64,000 nt of DNA from Planococcus plakortidis (GCF_001687605.2 NZ_CP016539.2:2014501-2078500), one strand, 5' to 3'; shown: positions 8,528 to 17,788, counted from the stretch's first letter. Numbers and translations: made by a program. The notes: a model not told the origin generated them from the letters alone.

Positions 8528-9279
8528 TATTTTTTGCTTTTGTTTAAAAATCCGTCTACAGCCTGATGATGCGCTTCCTCTGCCCATAACCTGGCGCACT
8601 CGCGGATCTCTTGGTCGACCCGCAGTTTCAAATTCGTCTCCTGCCATTTGCGGATCGCTATGGCTTTATACGCACGGTGGACGGATGGCAGCACATTGTT
8701 CATCGATGCCAGGAACCGGTCAATATCCCCGTTTTCCTCGATGATGGCACTGGCCCAGCCATTCTCCAGCAATTCAGTCGCCGTATAGGCGCGCGCCTCG
8801 CTAAGCATCTTGAGCGCTGCGTCATGCTTCAAGGATTCAAAAAGATAGGTGCCGCCTCCCCAGCCGCTTGTGATGGCAAGTGTCCCTTGGATGAACCCGC
8901 ATTTGGCATGGCTTCTGACAAGGCGGTAGTCGCAAGCCGTCGCTATTTCGCAGCCGCCGCCGACTGCCGTGCCGTTGACGAGCGCAATGACCGGGACAGG
9001 GATCGTCTTGATGCGGTACAGAGCTTCCCCCATACGGCTGAGCATCGGCCACGCCTGCTGTTCTGTTTTCAGTTCATGAAAAACGGACAAGTCACCGCCT
9101 GAACAAAATGCCTGCTCGCCAGATGCCGTGATGATGACATAACGTATGTCTTCTTCTCTGGCGCGCTTTGCGAGTTCTTCAAACCCTTCCATCACTTCAC
9201 TATTGACGGCATTGCGAATATGCGGCCGGTCGATCGTAAACCTCATCACCTGATTTTTCGTTTCAATTATGTATGCCAT
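8527..9279 (-). CDS. Enoyl-CoA hydratase/isomerase (crotonase) family protein
   Basis: A 250-residue crotonase-fold protein with the oxyanion-hole regions ITASGEQAFCSGGDLS (about 50-65) and VNGTAVGGGCEIATACDYR (101-119). The two catalytic Glu of classical enoyl-CoA hydratase are not in place: the usual FxxPE loop reads GFIQGTLAITSGWGGGT (128-144). It may therefore act on a different acyl-CoA reaction such as decarboxylation or isomerisation. Start ATG at 9279 has AGGGGTGAG upstream. It lies just before the carboxylase operon on the same strand but has its own terminator. Confidence 0.75.
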   Translation of the reverse strand: MAYIIETKNQVMRFTIDRPHIRNAVNSEVMEGFEELAKRAREEDIRYVIITASGEQAFCSGGDLSVFHELKTEQQAWPMLSRMGEALYRIKTIPVPVIALVNGTAVGGGCEIATACDYRLVRSHAKCGFIQGTLAITSGWGGGTYLFESLKHDAALKMLSEARAYTATELLENGWASAIIEENGDIDRFLASMNNVLPSVHRAYKAIAIRKWQETNLKLRVDQEIRECARLWAEEAHHQAVDGFLNKSKK

Positions 9280-9329
9280 GTTTTACTCACCCCTGGCTTT
9301 ATTCTACCCGTTTTTCGGCAAATGAAAAA

Positions 9330-9360
9330 GGTTATCCGGAGCCATGGCCTCCAGATAACC
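9330..9360 (-). terminator. Terminator after rpmF
   Basis: A long hairpin with GGTTATC/GATAACC outer and GGAG/CTCC inner pairs around GCCATGGC; on the minus strand it is followed by a short T run. Confidence 0.75.
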
Positions 9361-9381
9361 TCTTTCTTAGCAAATACTGTT

Positions 9382-9558
9382 TTATTTGCTAGCTACTACT
9401 TCTTTGCCTTTGTATGATCCACATGCTTTGCAGACATGGTGAGCCAATTTACTTTCGCCACAGCTTGGGCACGCTACCATACCAGGTACGGATAGCTTGA
9501 AATGCGTACGGCGTTTTCTTTTAGCGGTTTTGGATGTTCTTCTGAACGGTACAGCCAT
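9382..9558 (-). CDS. rpmF: 50S ribosomal protein L32
   Basis: A 58-residue ribosomal protein of the large subunit. The basic N-terminus [21 protein letters not shown] and the zinc-type cysteine pairs CPSC (about 31-34) and CKAC (44-47) are diagnostic of the C+ form of L32. The start is the ATG at 9558 with an excellent AAGGAGGTG ribosome site. It is co-transcribed with ylbN (25 bases apart), the usual partner in Bacilli. Confidence 0.97.
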   Translation of the reverse strand: MAVPFRRTSKTAKRKRRTHFKLSVPGMVACPSCGESKLAHHVCKACGSYKGKEVVASK

Positions 9559-9582
9559 TGGTGACACCTCCTTACAATGATT

Positions 9583-10119
9583 CTATTCATCTGTCTGATC
9601 GAAATACTTGGCTAAATCAGCCAGTCTTGGATCCGGTTTTGATTGTGCTTCTTCCTTCTCGGCCTGAACTTCTTCATCTGTCGAATAAGACCAGTCGTTG
9701 CCGCCCTTGATGACGGTTTGTTCCGAGTCTTCCTTGAAGACCTGTATTGGCACTTCAAGGGCAATCAGCTCTTCCAAGATCGGCTGAAGATCAATGACTT
9801 CAGTCGTTACCGCGTGGACATATTCGTCCTCGCCTTCTTCACGGCCTTTTTCAGACCAATCGAAGATTTCCACGGTGTCGATGCTGAGCGGGTATTCGAC
9901 ATCTTCCCAAGTCCGTGCGCAGGGCAGCGTAAGCGTCCCTTCAAGATGGAGCATGCACGTCATTTGTTGCGAACCAATCGTACAGTGTCCTGTGACGTGT
10001 ATAGGAGATACGGCGCGAATATCGCTATTGCGCTTTTTCACCTCATCCAATTGAACGTATTGGTCAATCGGCATCCCGTCGTTACGATACTTTTGTAGCT
10101 GTTGAATCGCTATTTTCAT
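9583..10119 (-). CDS. ylbN: YlbN, DUF177 (YceD-like) protein
   Basis: A 178-residue acidic protein of the YceD/DUF177 family, which almost always lies directly before rpmF and is linked to 23S rRNA handling in other bacteria. The core HCTIGSQQMTCMLHLEGTLTLPCARTW (about 45-71) holds the family's Cys-containing motif. The C-terminus (GNDWSYSTDEE, then PDPRLADLAKYFDQ) is also typical. A near-perfect sigma-A promoter lies 29 bases upstream. Confidence 0.88.
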   Translation of the reverse strand: MKIAIQQLQKYRNDGMPIDQYVQLDEVKKRNSDIRAVSPIHVTGHCTIGSQQMTCMLHLEGTLTLPCARTWEDVEYPLSIDTVEIFDWSEKGREEGEDEYVHAVTTEVIDLQPILEELIALEVPIQVFKEDSEQTVIKGGNDWSYSTDEEVQAEKEEAQSKPDPRLADLAKYFDQTDE

Positions 10120-10147
10120 AAGTAATCACCTCAAGACAACAAAGTTG

Positions 10148-10176
10148 ATTATATAATGTAGAACAAACGATGTCAA
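10148..10176 (-). promoter_or_regulatory. Consensus sigma-A promoter of ylbN-rpmF
   Basis: Minus strand TTGACA (10176-10171), 17-base spacer, TATAAT (10153-10148). All twelve box positions match consensus, as expected for a ribosomal protein operon. Confidence 0.85.
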
Positions 10177-10185
10177 GAAAAAATC

Positions 10186-10215
10186 TTGTCACCATAATTC
10201 GCTCATCGTTATACT
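10186..10215 (+). promoter_or_regulatory. Plus-strand promoter toward ylbM
   Basis: TTGTCA (10186-10191), 18-base spacer, TATACT (10210-10215). If used for ylbM, the 5' untranslated region would be about 310 bases and would contain the structured repeat at 10264-10400. Confidence 0.55.
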
Positions 10216-10263
10216 AAATAAGTTGAACAAATGCTTAAATAATTTAATATAAAAAGATATTCC

Positions 10264-10400
10264 GCAAAACAGCTAGCTTTCCTGGGGGCTTGCGCTGAAC
10301 TAATTCGGGCTAGCCGCCCGAATGGATTTCAGCACTTCGTCGAAACGGAGTTGGAAAGCCACCTCCGTTTCTGCTCCCCAAGGAGTCTGCGCTATTTTGC
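10264..10400. repeat. 137-nt structured repeat element forming a three-way junction
   Basis: Outer arms GCAAAACAGC (10264-10273) and GCTATTTTGC (10391-10400) pair, followed by TCCTGGGGGC (10280-10289) with GCTCCCCAAGGA (10373-10384). Inside are two separate hairpins: GCTGAA/TTTCAGC plus ATTCGGGC/GCCCGAAT (10294-10333), and GAAACGGAG/CTCCGTTTC (10342-10371). It holds no reading frame. The layout and the CTTTCCTGGGG...CCCCAAGGAG ends resemble dispersed REP-like elements I recall from Bacillaceae and Planococcaceae intergenic regions. The rest of the 10120-10534 gap shows only promoters. No second copy was noticed in this window. Confidence 0.7.
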
Positions 10401-10534
10401 TCCATATCTGCTAAATACCTCAAATGAAAGAGTGGAAAGCGTCCGTCTCGAGCGGTTTCATCTCTTACTTTTGCGGATTATAAAATTTTTGTTTAACTTA
10501 TATACAACTAATCATACCAAAAGAAGGTGCTGTA

Positions 10535-11748
10535 ATGAAAGCGACAGGAATCGTTGTTGAATATAACCCTTTCCATAATGGCCATTTGCATCACGCAGCG
10601 AAAGCAAAGGAGTTGTCAGGAGCCGATGCGGTCGTCGCCGTCATGAGCGGCCAGTTCCTCCAGCGCGGCGAGCCGGCGTTTGCCGATAAATGGACACGTA
10701 CGGAAATGGGCCTGTCGGCTGGCGTCGACGTCGTCATCGAATTGCCTTACGTCTTTGCAACAGCGCAGGCTTCCGAATTCGCGCGGGGGCCATTGAATTA
10801 CTCGACGCAGCAGGTTGCGCCTCATTTTGCTTCGGCAGTGAACAAGGCGAGATCGAGCCGTTTCTGAATAGCCTGGAATTATTGAACACGAAAAGAGGGC
10901 ATTATGAAAAAGTCATCCATGACAGGGTCCAGACCGGCATCAGCTATCCGAAGGCGTTGAACGACGCTTATCTTTCTTTAACGAACGGCAGTAGCCGTTA
11001 TGCCGACTTGACCAAGCCGAACAATATTCTCGGCTATCACTACATAGAAGCAGCACATTCGATCAATAGCGCGATGGCGCCGTTGACGATCCAGCGCATC
11101 GGTGCGGGCTATCACGATCCGCTGGAGCCGGGTGCTGCCATCGCCAGCGCGACCGGGATCCGCAATGCCTTTTTCGAAGGCGGGGAACTTGCGGAACTTG
11201 CGCCATATCTGCCGCCGAGCAGCATCCGCTTGCTCGAGCGCGTTCATTCGGAACAGGACGGATTCGTCGATTGGCAAAGGTTTTACCCAATGCTGCGCTT
11301 CACGATCTTACGCGAAGGGCCAAAAGCCCTTGCCCGCTTTGCCGAAGTGACGGAAGGCATCGAAAACCTCATCCATGAGTCGGCAAAGCGCTCAGAGACT
11401 TTCGAGGTATTCATCGACCGGGTGAAAAGCAAACGCTTTACACGCACACGAATCCAACGCATGCTGACCCATATTTTCACTGGATATACCCGTCCCGAAG
11501 CACACGCTTCCATCCGACCAGAATACCTTCGTTTGCTCGGCATGACAGATAAGGGGCGGCGTTATTTGAATGAACAGAAAAAAGCCATCCCGCTTCCTGT
11601 CATCAGCCGCGCCGCGGATTTGACAGGAGAAATGGGACAGCTCGATATCCGTGCCTCGGCACTTTATCTTCAGGCGATTGGTGCCGATTCATTGAAAAAA
11701 GAATACACGACACCCCCTATTTACCTCGGGGATAGTTCCGCTAAATAA
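10535..11748 (+). pseudogene. ylbM: tRNA(Met) cytidine acetate ligase TmcAL (YlbM), split by a one-base frameshift
   Basis: TmcAL acetylates C34 of elongator tRNA-Met using acetate and ATP. The N-terminal part has the nucleotidyltransferase motif [15 protein letters not shown] (about 7-21) and [14 protein letters not shown], reading to SEFARG. Then the frame shifts: [25 protein letters not shown] and the rest follow in another frame to 11748. One extra G in the G5 run at 10785-10789 would rejoin them to 404 residues, near the family length. The 3' end overlaps the convergent ylbL by 28 bases. As given, the product would be truncated after about 110 residues. Confidence 0.88.
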
Positions 11749-12746
11749 TCAAGTGCGGCATCGATGTCGGTGACCGGGACAATTTCCATCCCGGTGCCGA
11801 TTTCCTCTGCCGTTTCCACAGCCTGCTCAAAATTGCTCGGAAGTTCCGAATCCGTTACATCCGCCGGGGCAAAGAAAATATCGATGCCCGCACGGTCCGC
11901 CGCCATGACTTTCTGATCGATGCCCCCGATTCGGCCGACCGTCCCATCACTTTCCATCGTCCCGGTTCCTGCTATATCATAACCTTTGGTAATATCTTCA
12001 TCGAGCAATTGGTTCAAGATTTCCAAAGTGAACATCAAGCCCGCAGATGGCCCTCCGATAGCATCCGAATCGATCGACACTTCCGGGGTCGTTTCAATTT
12101 CCTTGTCTTCGACAAATGAAATGCCAATGCCCGCACGCTCAGGCTCTGTCGGCAAGGGCGCGAGCGTGACTGTTTGGTTGATCGTGCGCTCATCGCGCTC
12201 GATCACCAACTCCACTTCATCGCCCACTTCTTTGGTGCTTAAATAATCCAGGAATTCCTCCATTGAATCGTAGGCCTGCCCGTCGATTTCCATCAAGCGG
12301 TCGCCGGGCGATAACAGGCCGGCCGCAGCCCCGTCTTCCAGCACGTTCAGGATGAATACGCCGTTGCTCGACACCTCATAGGGCTTGCCGGCCTCTTCGA
12401 AGGCCACTTGCAGCGCGTTGACCTGGGAATCGGACATCAGCTTCAATTGCCTCACATTATATTCCTCATCGCTTTCATGAGGACTCCTTACTTGTTCCGG
12501 GTCGAGCACTTTATAACCTTCCTGGAATTGTGCCATGATGTATAAGGCAGGCGTCGCATTGAACATCGTCACAGTCATCAAGCTGAGTGTGCCCGCGTCA
12601 TCTTCATCACGACCCTCGACTTCCACTAGCGGCGATAGCTCGTACGCATCGCCCGGGCGTGAAATGTAAGCATCCAATCGATAGGAGCTGACAAACACGA
12701 CGAGCGCCATCACCAGCACAAAAAACCAAAGTTTTTTATTTTTCAT
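11721..12746 (-). CDS. ylbL: YlbL, PDZ and Lon-type serine protease membrane protein
   Basis: A 341-residue membrane-anchored protease. Order: N-terminal transmembrane segment (about 6-22), PDZ domain (about 110-190, GVFILNVLEDGAAAGLL), and a Lon-like proteolytic domain with the Ser in DAIGGPSAGLMF and the partner Lys in GGIDQKVMAADRAG, forming the Ser-Lys dyad. YlbL in B. subtilis degrades the division inhibitor YneA after DNA damage. Start is the ATG at 12746 with AAAGGAGAGG upstream; 14 more in-frame codons upstream are unlikely. The sporulation gene ylbJ, which lies nearby in B. subtilis, is absent. Confidence 0.92.
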   Translation of the reverse strand: MKNKKLWFFVLVMALVVFVSSYRLDAYISRPGDAYELSPLVEVEGRDEDDAGTLSLMTVTMFNATPALYIMAQFQEGYKVLDPEQVRSPHESDEEYNVRQLKLMSDSQVNALQVAFEEAGKPYEVSSNGVFILNVLEDGAAAGLLSPGDRLMEIDGQAYDSMEEFLDYLSTKEVGDEVELVIERDERTINQTVTLAPLPTEPERAGIGISFVEDKEIETTPEVSIDSDAIGGPSAGLMFTLEILNQLLDEDITKGYDIAGTGTMESDGTVGRIGGIDQKVMAADRAGIDIFFAPADVTDSELPSNFEQAVETAEEIGTGMEIVPVTDIDAALDYLAELSPR

Positions 12747-12777
12747 CGGATATCCTCTCCTTTTGTACAGCCCACAA

Positions 12778-12800
12778 CAAAAAGCCACGGGTCACGTGAC
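12778..12800 (-). terminator. Likely terminator after coaD
   Basis: Minus strand GTCACG-TGACC-CGTGGC then five T. The stem has one G-U pair and begins right after the coaD stop. Confidence 0.5.
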
Positions 12801-13848
<1,048 letters not shown>

Positions 13849-13931
13849 ACTATCGCCTCTTACTTTTTCATTTTAGTACTGCAATTGCCGCCCACAATGG
13901 TAGAATGGATTCTGGAAAGGACGTGTTTTAA

Positions 13932-14312
13932 ATGATACAACGTTTTATCGAACTTGGAGAAGGGTACGGCGATATATATGAACTGCGCCAATTGATGGAA
14001 AGCAATAAAGAGCGGTTCATGCATGGATTCGTTTTCGTTTCAAAAACGAAAGACGGGCATCCCGTCGTTTCCATCGCCGCTGCATTCAAGCCTGCCACAG
14101 AGGGCAATTTCATGCCGATCTATCTATGCCGCGAAGGCATACCGGACGAATCTAAACGGCTGGCCGTATTCGAGGAGGCCGTCAAGCAACTGGGCCATGA
14201 GCCGATTCGCCTGGATGTCAAGCATTCTACGCAATACGCAGACACCAAACTGTATTTCAGCCATCTCATTGCTATTCTCAGGCTCAACCATTATATTCCG
14301 CCGATGCAATGA
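13932..14312 (+). CDS. Conserved small protein of unknown function (DUF7147-like)
   Basis: A 126-residue soluble protein starting MIQRFIELGEGYGDIYELRQLM. No catalytic motif is recognised; a mixed alpha/beta pattern with KTKDGHPVVSIAAAF and LDVKHSTQYADTKLYFSHLIAIL is seen. I recall similar proteins next to ylbG in Bacillus genomes, sometimes mislabelled methylthioribose kinase; DUF7147 is my best family name. Its TGA abuts the ylbG stop with no gap: the joined stops form TGATCA. Confidence 0.65.
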   Translation: MIQRFIELGEGYGDIYELRQLMESNKERFMHGFVFVSKTKDGHPVVSIAAAFKPATEGNFMPIYLCREGIPDESKRLAVFEEAVKQLGHEPIRLDVKHSTQYADTKLYFSHLIAILRLNHYIPPMQ

Positions 14313-14585
14313 TCACAAGCCGATTTTATAATCGTATTCTTTCGCTTTGTCCGGCTTGGCGTTTTCATATTCCGTCTTGAGGAAAGGCCGCTGGGATTCC
14401 AGCACTTTCTTTACGTACGGAAGTTTGGATAGTTTTTCTTTCGTGGCTTCGATTTTGTCCTGGTCCATGTAGACGACGACATATTTCAATTTGCGGGAAA
14501 TAAAATGGACATGCCCATACTTCCGCAGCGATTTTGCTTGTTTCAGCTGATGCACATAGACAATCAGACCTTGGCGATCATGCAT
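14313..14585 (-). CDS. ylbG: YlbG, DUF2129 protein
   Basis: A 90-residue protein of the DUF2129 (UPF0298) family. It begins [39 protein letters not shown] and ends with the basic, Pro-containing [18 protein letters not shown]. In B. subtilis ylbG lies between ylbF and rsmD (ylbH), the same order as here. Function unknown. No terminator separates it from the convergent gene. Confidence 0.85.
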   Translation of the reverse strand: MHDRQGLIVYVHQLKQAKSLRKYGHVHFISRKLKYVVVYMDQDKIEATKEKLSKLPYVKKVLESQRPFLKTEYENAKPDKAKEYDYKIGL

Positions 14586-14648
14586 ATCTATCCCTCTTTT
14601 CTAAACTCTAGAATACCATAGGTCTAAAAAGAGCCGCAACCGAATAAA

Positions 14649-14678
14649 CTGACAGCAAGCAGAGCATTCCGCTATAAT
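14649..14678 (+). promoter_or_regulatory. Promoter of the glycerophosphodiesterase gene
   Basis: CTGACA (14649-14654), 18-base spacer, TATAAT (14673-14678), about 32 bases before the ATG. Confidence 0.65.
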
Positions 14679-14709
14679 GTGGATACTACCAAAATAGGGG
14701 GTTATACAT

Positions 14710-15627
14710 ATGGGTAAGAAAACGAAAATCGGCCTGGCCGCCGCAGCAGTCGGTGCCGCTGCCTGGGCCGGTTCCAAAGCATTTATCGAACCGCAAAAAC
14801 GGCCGCAGAAAGCCGTTCTCGATTATAGGCATCCAATCGTCCTGGCCCACCGAGGCGGCAGCTCTCTTGCGCCTGAGCATACGATGGCAGCCTTTGACCG
14901 AGCCGCTGAGCTAGGGGTGCACGGGTTTGAAATCGATATCCGCATGACCAATGATGAAGAAATCCTGGTATTCCATGATGAGTTTGTCGACCGCACCTCA
15001 GGCTCTGCAGGCCGCGTGGCGGAAATGACGCTTGAAGAATTGCGCGCACTTGATTTCGGCTACCATTTCGTGGACGACAAAGGTGAGAATTCCTATCGCG
15101 GTAAAGGCGAAAAAGCCGTCCTGCTCCGTGAATTGCTGGAGAAATTCCCGCAGATGTATATCAATATCGACATTAAAGATGCCCCCGATACGTATGAAGG
15201 AAGCCTCGTCCCGTCTAAACTATGGCGCTTGATCGAATCCATGGGTGCGGAAGACCGCGTCGTCGTCACCAGCTTTTACGATGAGCAGATTGACCGCTTC
15301 AATTTATACGCACAGAACCGTGTCGCTCTCGGCGCTGGGGAAAATGAAGTGCGCAAAGCCTTCACTGCCTTCAACAGCCAGTTCGGGCACTTGTATGCAC
15401 CGCGCGCGGATGTCGTGCAGATCCCGGTGAAGCATTCCGTGTTCCGACTTGACTCTGCACGGTTCATCGCCTTCCTTGATCGCCTGAATGTCCCGGTCCA
15501 TTATTGGGTCATCGACGACAAGGAAGCGATGGAGAAATTGATCGGTGCCGGAGCAAGGGGCATCATCACAGACCGGCCGGATGTCGCCATCGAATTGATT
15601 TCGGCACTTGAAGAAAAACGCCAATAA
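14710..15627 (+). CDS. Membrane-anchored glycerophosphodiester phosphodiesterase family protein
   Basis: A 305-residue protein with an N-terminal hydrophobic segment (KIGLAAAAVGAAAWAGSKAF, about 5-24) that acts as anchor or uncleaved signal, then a TIM-barrel GDPD domain. Catalytic motifs are LAHRGGSSLAPEHTMAAF (about 43-60), EIDIRMTNDEEILVFHDEFVDRT (76-98) and the C-terminal GARGIITDRPD. These enzymes hydrolyse glycerophosphodiesters to glycerol-3-phosphate and an alcohol; some act on lipids. A monocistronic unit with its own promoter and terminator, inserted between ylbG and ylbF relative to B. subtilis. Confidence 0.88.
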   Translation: MGKKTKIGLAAAAVGAAAWAGSKAFIEPQKRPQKAVLDYRHPIVLAHRGGSSLAPEHTMAAFDRAAELGVHGFEIDIRMTNDEEILVFHDEFVDRTSGSAGRVAEMTLEELRALDFGYHFVDDKGENSYRGKGEKAVLLRELLEKFPQMYINIDIKDAPDTYEGSLVPSKLWRLIESMGAEDRVVVTSFYDEQIDRFNLYAQNRVALGAGENEVRKAFTAFNSQFGHLYAPRADVVQIPVKHSVFRLDSARFIAFLDRLNVPVHYWVIDDKEAMEKLIGAGARGIITDRPDVAIELISALEEKRQ

Positions 15628-15659
15628 AAAAGTGCAACCCGTTGAGGTTGCACTTTTTT
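15626..15659. terminator. Bidirectional terminator between gdpD-like gene and ylbF
   Basis: AGTGCAACC / GGTTGCACT stem flanked by A and T runs; serves both convergent genes. Confidence 0.85.
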
Positions 15660-15661
15660 CA

Positions 15662-16108
15662 TTATGCGGAACAGGAACAGCCGCCTCCTGTGCCGCAGCC
15701 GCTCCCGCATGAGGAATCCGATGAGAAGAACGGATTGCTCGAAGGGATCTTGACCGCTTCGGAGACCGACCGCCCAAGGATGAAGCTGACCTGGTCCATC
15801 AAGTCCTGCAGCTCATTTTCCGCCAGCCGCAGCTCAGCCACCTTTTCATTCAAGTCCAGCCGCCGCTTGTCCACACGGATTTGCTTCATCACCCGTTTGT
15901 AATCCGGATGGTATTTGCCGAAGCGCTGCACTTCTTCGTACAGTTCCTTCAGCCTGGCGAAATCGTAAATCTCACTCGCCAATAGTTTATCGCTATAGAC
16001 AGAGTCATAGGCATCGCGATATTTCGCAGCCTGCTCCGATTGCAGTATCATTTCACTCAGCTCGTCCGCAGAGTCAGTTATACCGACCCATTCGTAGGTC
16101 ATGATCAC
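15662..16108 (-). CDS. ylbF: YlbF/RicF, RNase Y-complex and competence factor
   Basis: A 148-residue helical YlbF-family protein. With YmcA and YaaT it forms the Ric complex that steers RNase Y-dependent mRNA maturation. The family core RDAYDSVYSDKLLASEIYDFARLKELYEEVQRFGKYHPDY is present (about 30-70). The C-terminal tail CGSGCGTGGGCSC has the cysteines expected for the iron-sulphur cluster of the complex. The start is GTG at 16108, eight bases after GGAGG; an ATG two codons later is too far from it. Confidence 0.9.
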   Translation of the reverse strand: MIMTYEWVGITDSADELSEMILQSEQAAKYRDAYDSVYSDKLLASEIYDFARLKELYEEVQRFGKYHPDYKRVMKQIRVDKRRLDLNEKVAELRLAENELQDLMDQVSFILGRSVSEAVKIPSSNPFFSSDSSCGSGCGTGGGCSCSA

Positions 16109-16217
16109 TTTGCATTCCTCCTCTACGCTTACATCATATCAGATTTATTTCCAGATTCATACGCTATTCACTCTAGAAATGACTAGCGGCGAATGTCCAT
16201 CCATTGAAGGGATTTCC

Positions 16218-17282
16218 CTATTGGCTTTCATAAGCACCCAAATCCTGCTTCAACAGGATCTGGCTGTAGTATTTGCCGAACACCCCGACGCCGACTTTAT
16301 TGTATTGCGTGTTCAATAACGTTCCCCGGTGGCTCGGGGAATTGAACCAGCCGTGCAATGTCTCGGGGGCGTCGTAATAACGTGAAGCCGTGTTGATCGC
16401 GGCGAGGTCGAACGGGATATCCGCCCCTTGCAGCCGGGCTTCGAGATCTTCCACTTCCATCTCTTCGGAAGTGAATTCCATCCGCGCCATTTCCTCACTC
16501 GTTTGTTTAGCCAATAGACTGAGGCCGATATTTTCCTGGACCAAGGAACGTTGATGGCGCAGCCTGTAGACATTCGTCAAATCGACCAATTGCTTGGCAT
16601 TCGCCTCGTCGATCGACCGTTGAAGCGTCGATGATGGCCTTGGCGTCACCAATAAATCACCTGCATACATCATATCGTACGGCTGATGGCGGATCAGCGT
16701 TTCTGCATCCATGAAACGGACTGCCTCCAATTGCTGGTCTTCAGCATCGATATATAATTGCGCGTATAAGTCCTCAAAGCTGACCAGGATCCGCTTATCC
16801 ATATCCTGCTCGCTTAAATTGAACGTATAGGTATTGGTGCCGTATTTAACGGTTACTTCGTTCTGGATGATCGTGAACCTGTACAGGTCTTCCAGCGTCT
16901 GGCCGATTTCATACGGTTCGATATCGGTCGACTCCCCTGCCGCATACACTTGGACGATATGCCCGTCTTTCACGCCAGCCATGACAAAATTCGAATAAGC
17001 GGCATCATACACCCACCATTCGTAGCCATAAGCGGATGGCTCGATACGTTCGGGCTTGCCATGTTCCGTAAGCCACTCTTTTGCAGGCTTGCCGATGTGT
17101 ACAGATAGCCCGCTTGCCGGGCGTTCCACATCGAGCCCCGATTCCGTCAAGTTATCGGCAGGCAAAGGGTCGGCAGGCCGCGGCGCTTCCAGCAATTCAT
17201 TTTCACTGATGGACGGGTCCAAGTAAAACAGTCCGATCAGGACAATCGCCAAGAAAATCATGATGCGTAACAAGTCCTTCAC
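16218..17282 (-). CDS. ylbC: YlbC-like CAP/SCP-domain protein
   Basis: A 354-residue surface protein. It has an N-terminal membrane segment (about 5-22), a central CAP-associated region with IGKPAKEWLTEHGKPERIEPSAYGYEWWVY, and a C-terminal CAP (SCP/PR1-like) domain: NVYRLRHQRSL, MARMEFTSEEM, HGWFNSPSHRGTLLN and KVGVGVFGKYY. Function unknown. The start is GTG at 17282 with GGAG eight bases upstream; a further GTG at 17300 overlaps that ribosome site and is disfavoured. Confidence 0.85.
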   Translation of the reverse strand: MKDLLRIMIFLAIVLIGLFYLDPSISENELLEAPRPADPLPADNLTESGLDVERPASGLSVHIGKPAKEWLTEHGKPERIEPSAYGYEWWVYDAAYSNFVMAGVKDGHIVQVYAAGESTDIEPYEIGQTLEDLYRFTIIQNEVTVKYGTNTYTFNLSEQDMDKRILVSFEDLYAQLYIDAEDQQLEAVRFMDAETLIRHQPYDMMYAGDLLVTPRPSSTLQRSIDEANAKQLVDLTNVYRLRHQRSLVQENIGLSLLAKQTSEEMARMEFTSEEMEVEDLEARLQGADIPFDLAAINTASRYYDAPETLHGWFNSPSHRGTLLNTQYNKVGVGVFGKYYSQILLKQDLGAYESQ

Positions 17283-17311
17283 TGAATCAGCTCCTGACAC
17301 CCATTTTCCCC

Positions 17312-17341
17312 ATTATAACAGCCGCCTGTATTCTGACACAA
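17312..17341 (-). promoter_or_regulatory. Promoter of ylbC
   Basis: Minus strand TTGTGT (17341-17336), 18-base spacer, extended -10 TGTTATAAT ending at 17312. It lies back to back with the promoter of the next gene. Confidence 0.65.
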
Positions 17342-17349
17342 TCTAGCCA

Positions 17350-17378
17350 TTGCATGTACCTAAAATATGATCTATTAT
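17350..17378 (+). promoter_or_regulatory. Promoter of the YugN-like gene
   Basis: TTGCAT (17350-17355), 17-base spacer, TATTAT (17373-17378), 45 bases before the ATG. Confidence 0.6.
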
Positions 17379-17422
17379 TAAAGGAGCATTCAGTCTTTTT
17401 TTGTTATAGAGGAGGAGATCCC

Positions 17423-17788
17423 ATGTATTTTGAAAATACAGGACTAGAGAACATCGAAGTGGATATTACATTGCTTGAAGACATCATGAACAAGCATGGT
17501 TTGACGAAAGAAGGCCAATGGGATTATGAGCGCGTCACATACGACCGCAAATTTATGGTCCGTGAAGGCACTTATTATTTGCGTGTTTTCGCATACGCCA
17601 TCGATGGGGATGTTGATGCAAACGATGCGATTGTCCGCGTCTTGAAGCCGGTCATCGGCAAGCATTACTACCCGCACGGCGTCGAATATGGCGAAGACGA
17701 GCATTTTCCGGACCACCTATTAAAAACTAGCGCTGAAATTTTGGCTTCCATCAAAAAAGAAATTTCCGAGTTCGAAATCAAAGCGTAA
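17423..17788 (+). CDS. YugN-like family protein
   Basis: A 121-residue soluble protein starting MYFENTGLENIEVDITLLEDIM. It matches in length and style the YugN-like family (PF08868) of unknown function; WDYERVTYDRKFMVREGTYYLRVFA is the most distinctive part. The start is the ATG at 17423 with GGAGGAG seven bases upstream; an in-frame upstream extension begins before the promoter's likely start site and is not used. It is a single-gene unit with its own terminator. Confidence 0.65.
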   Translation: MYFENTGLENIEVDITLLEDIMNKHGLTKEGQWDYERVTYDRKFMVREGTYYLRVFAYAIDGDVDANDAIVRVLKPVIGKHYYPHGVEYGEDEHFPDHLLKTSAEILASIKKEISEFEIKA

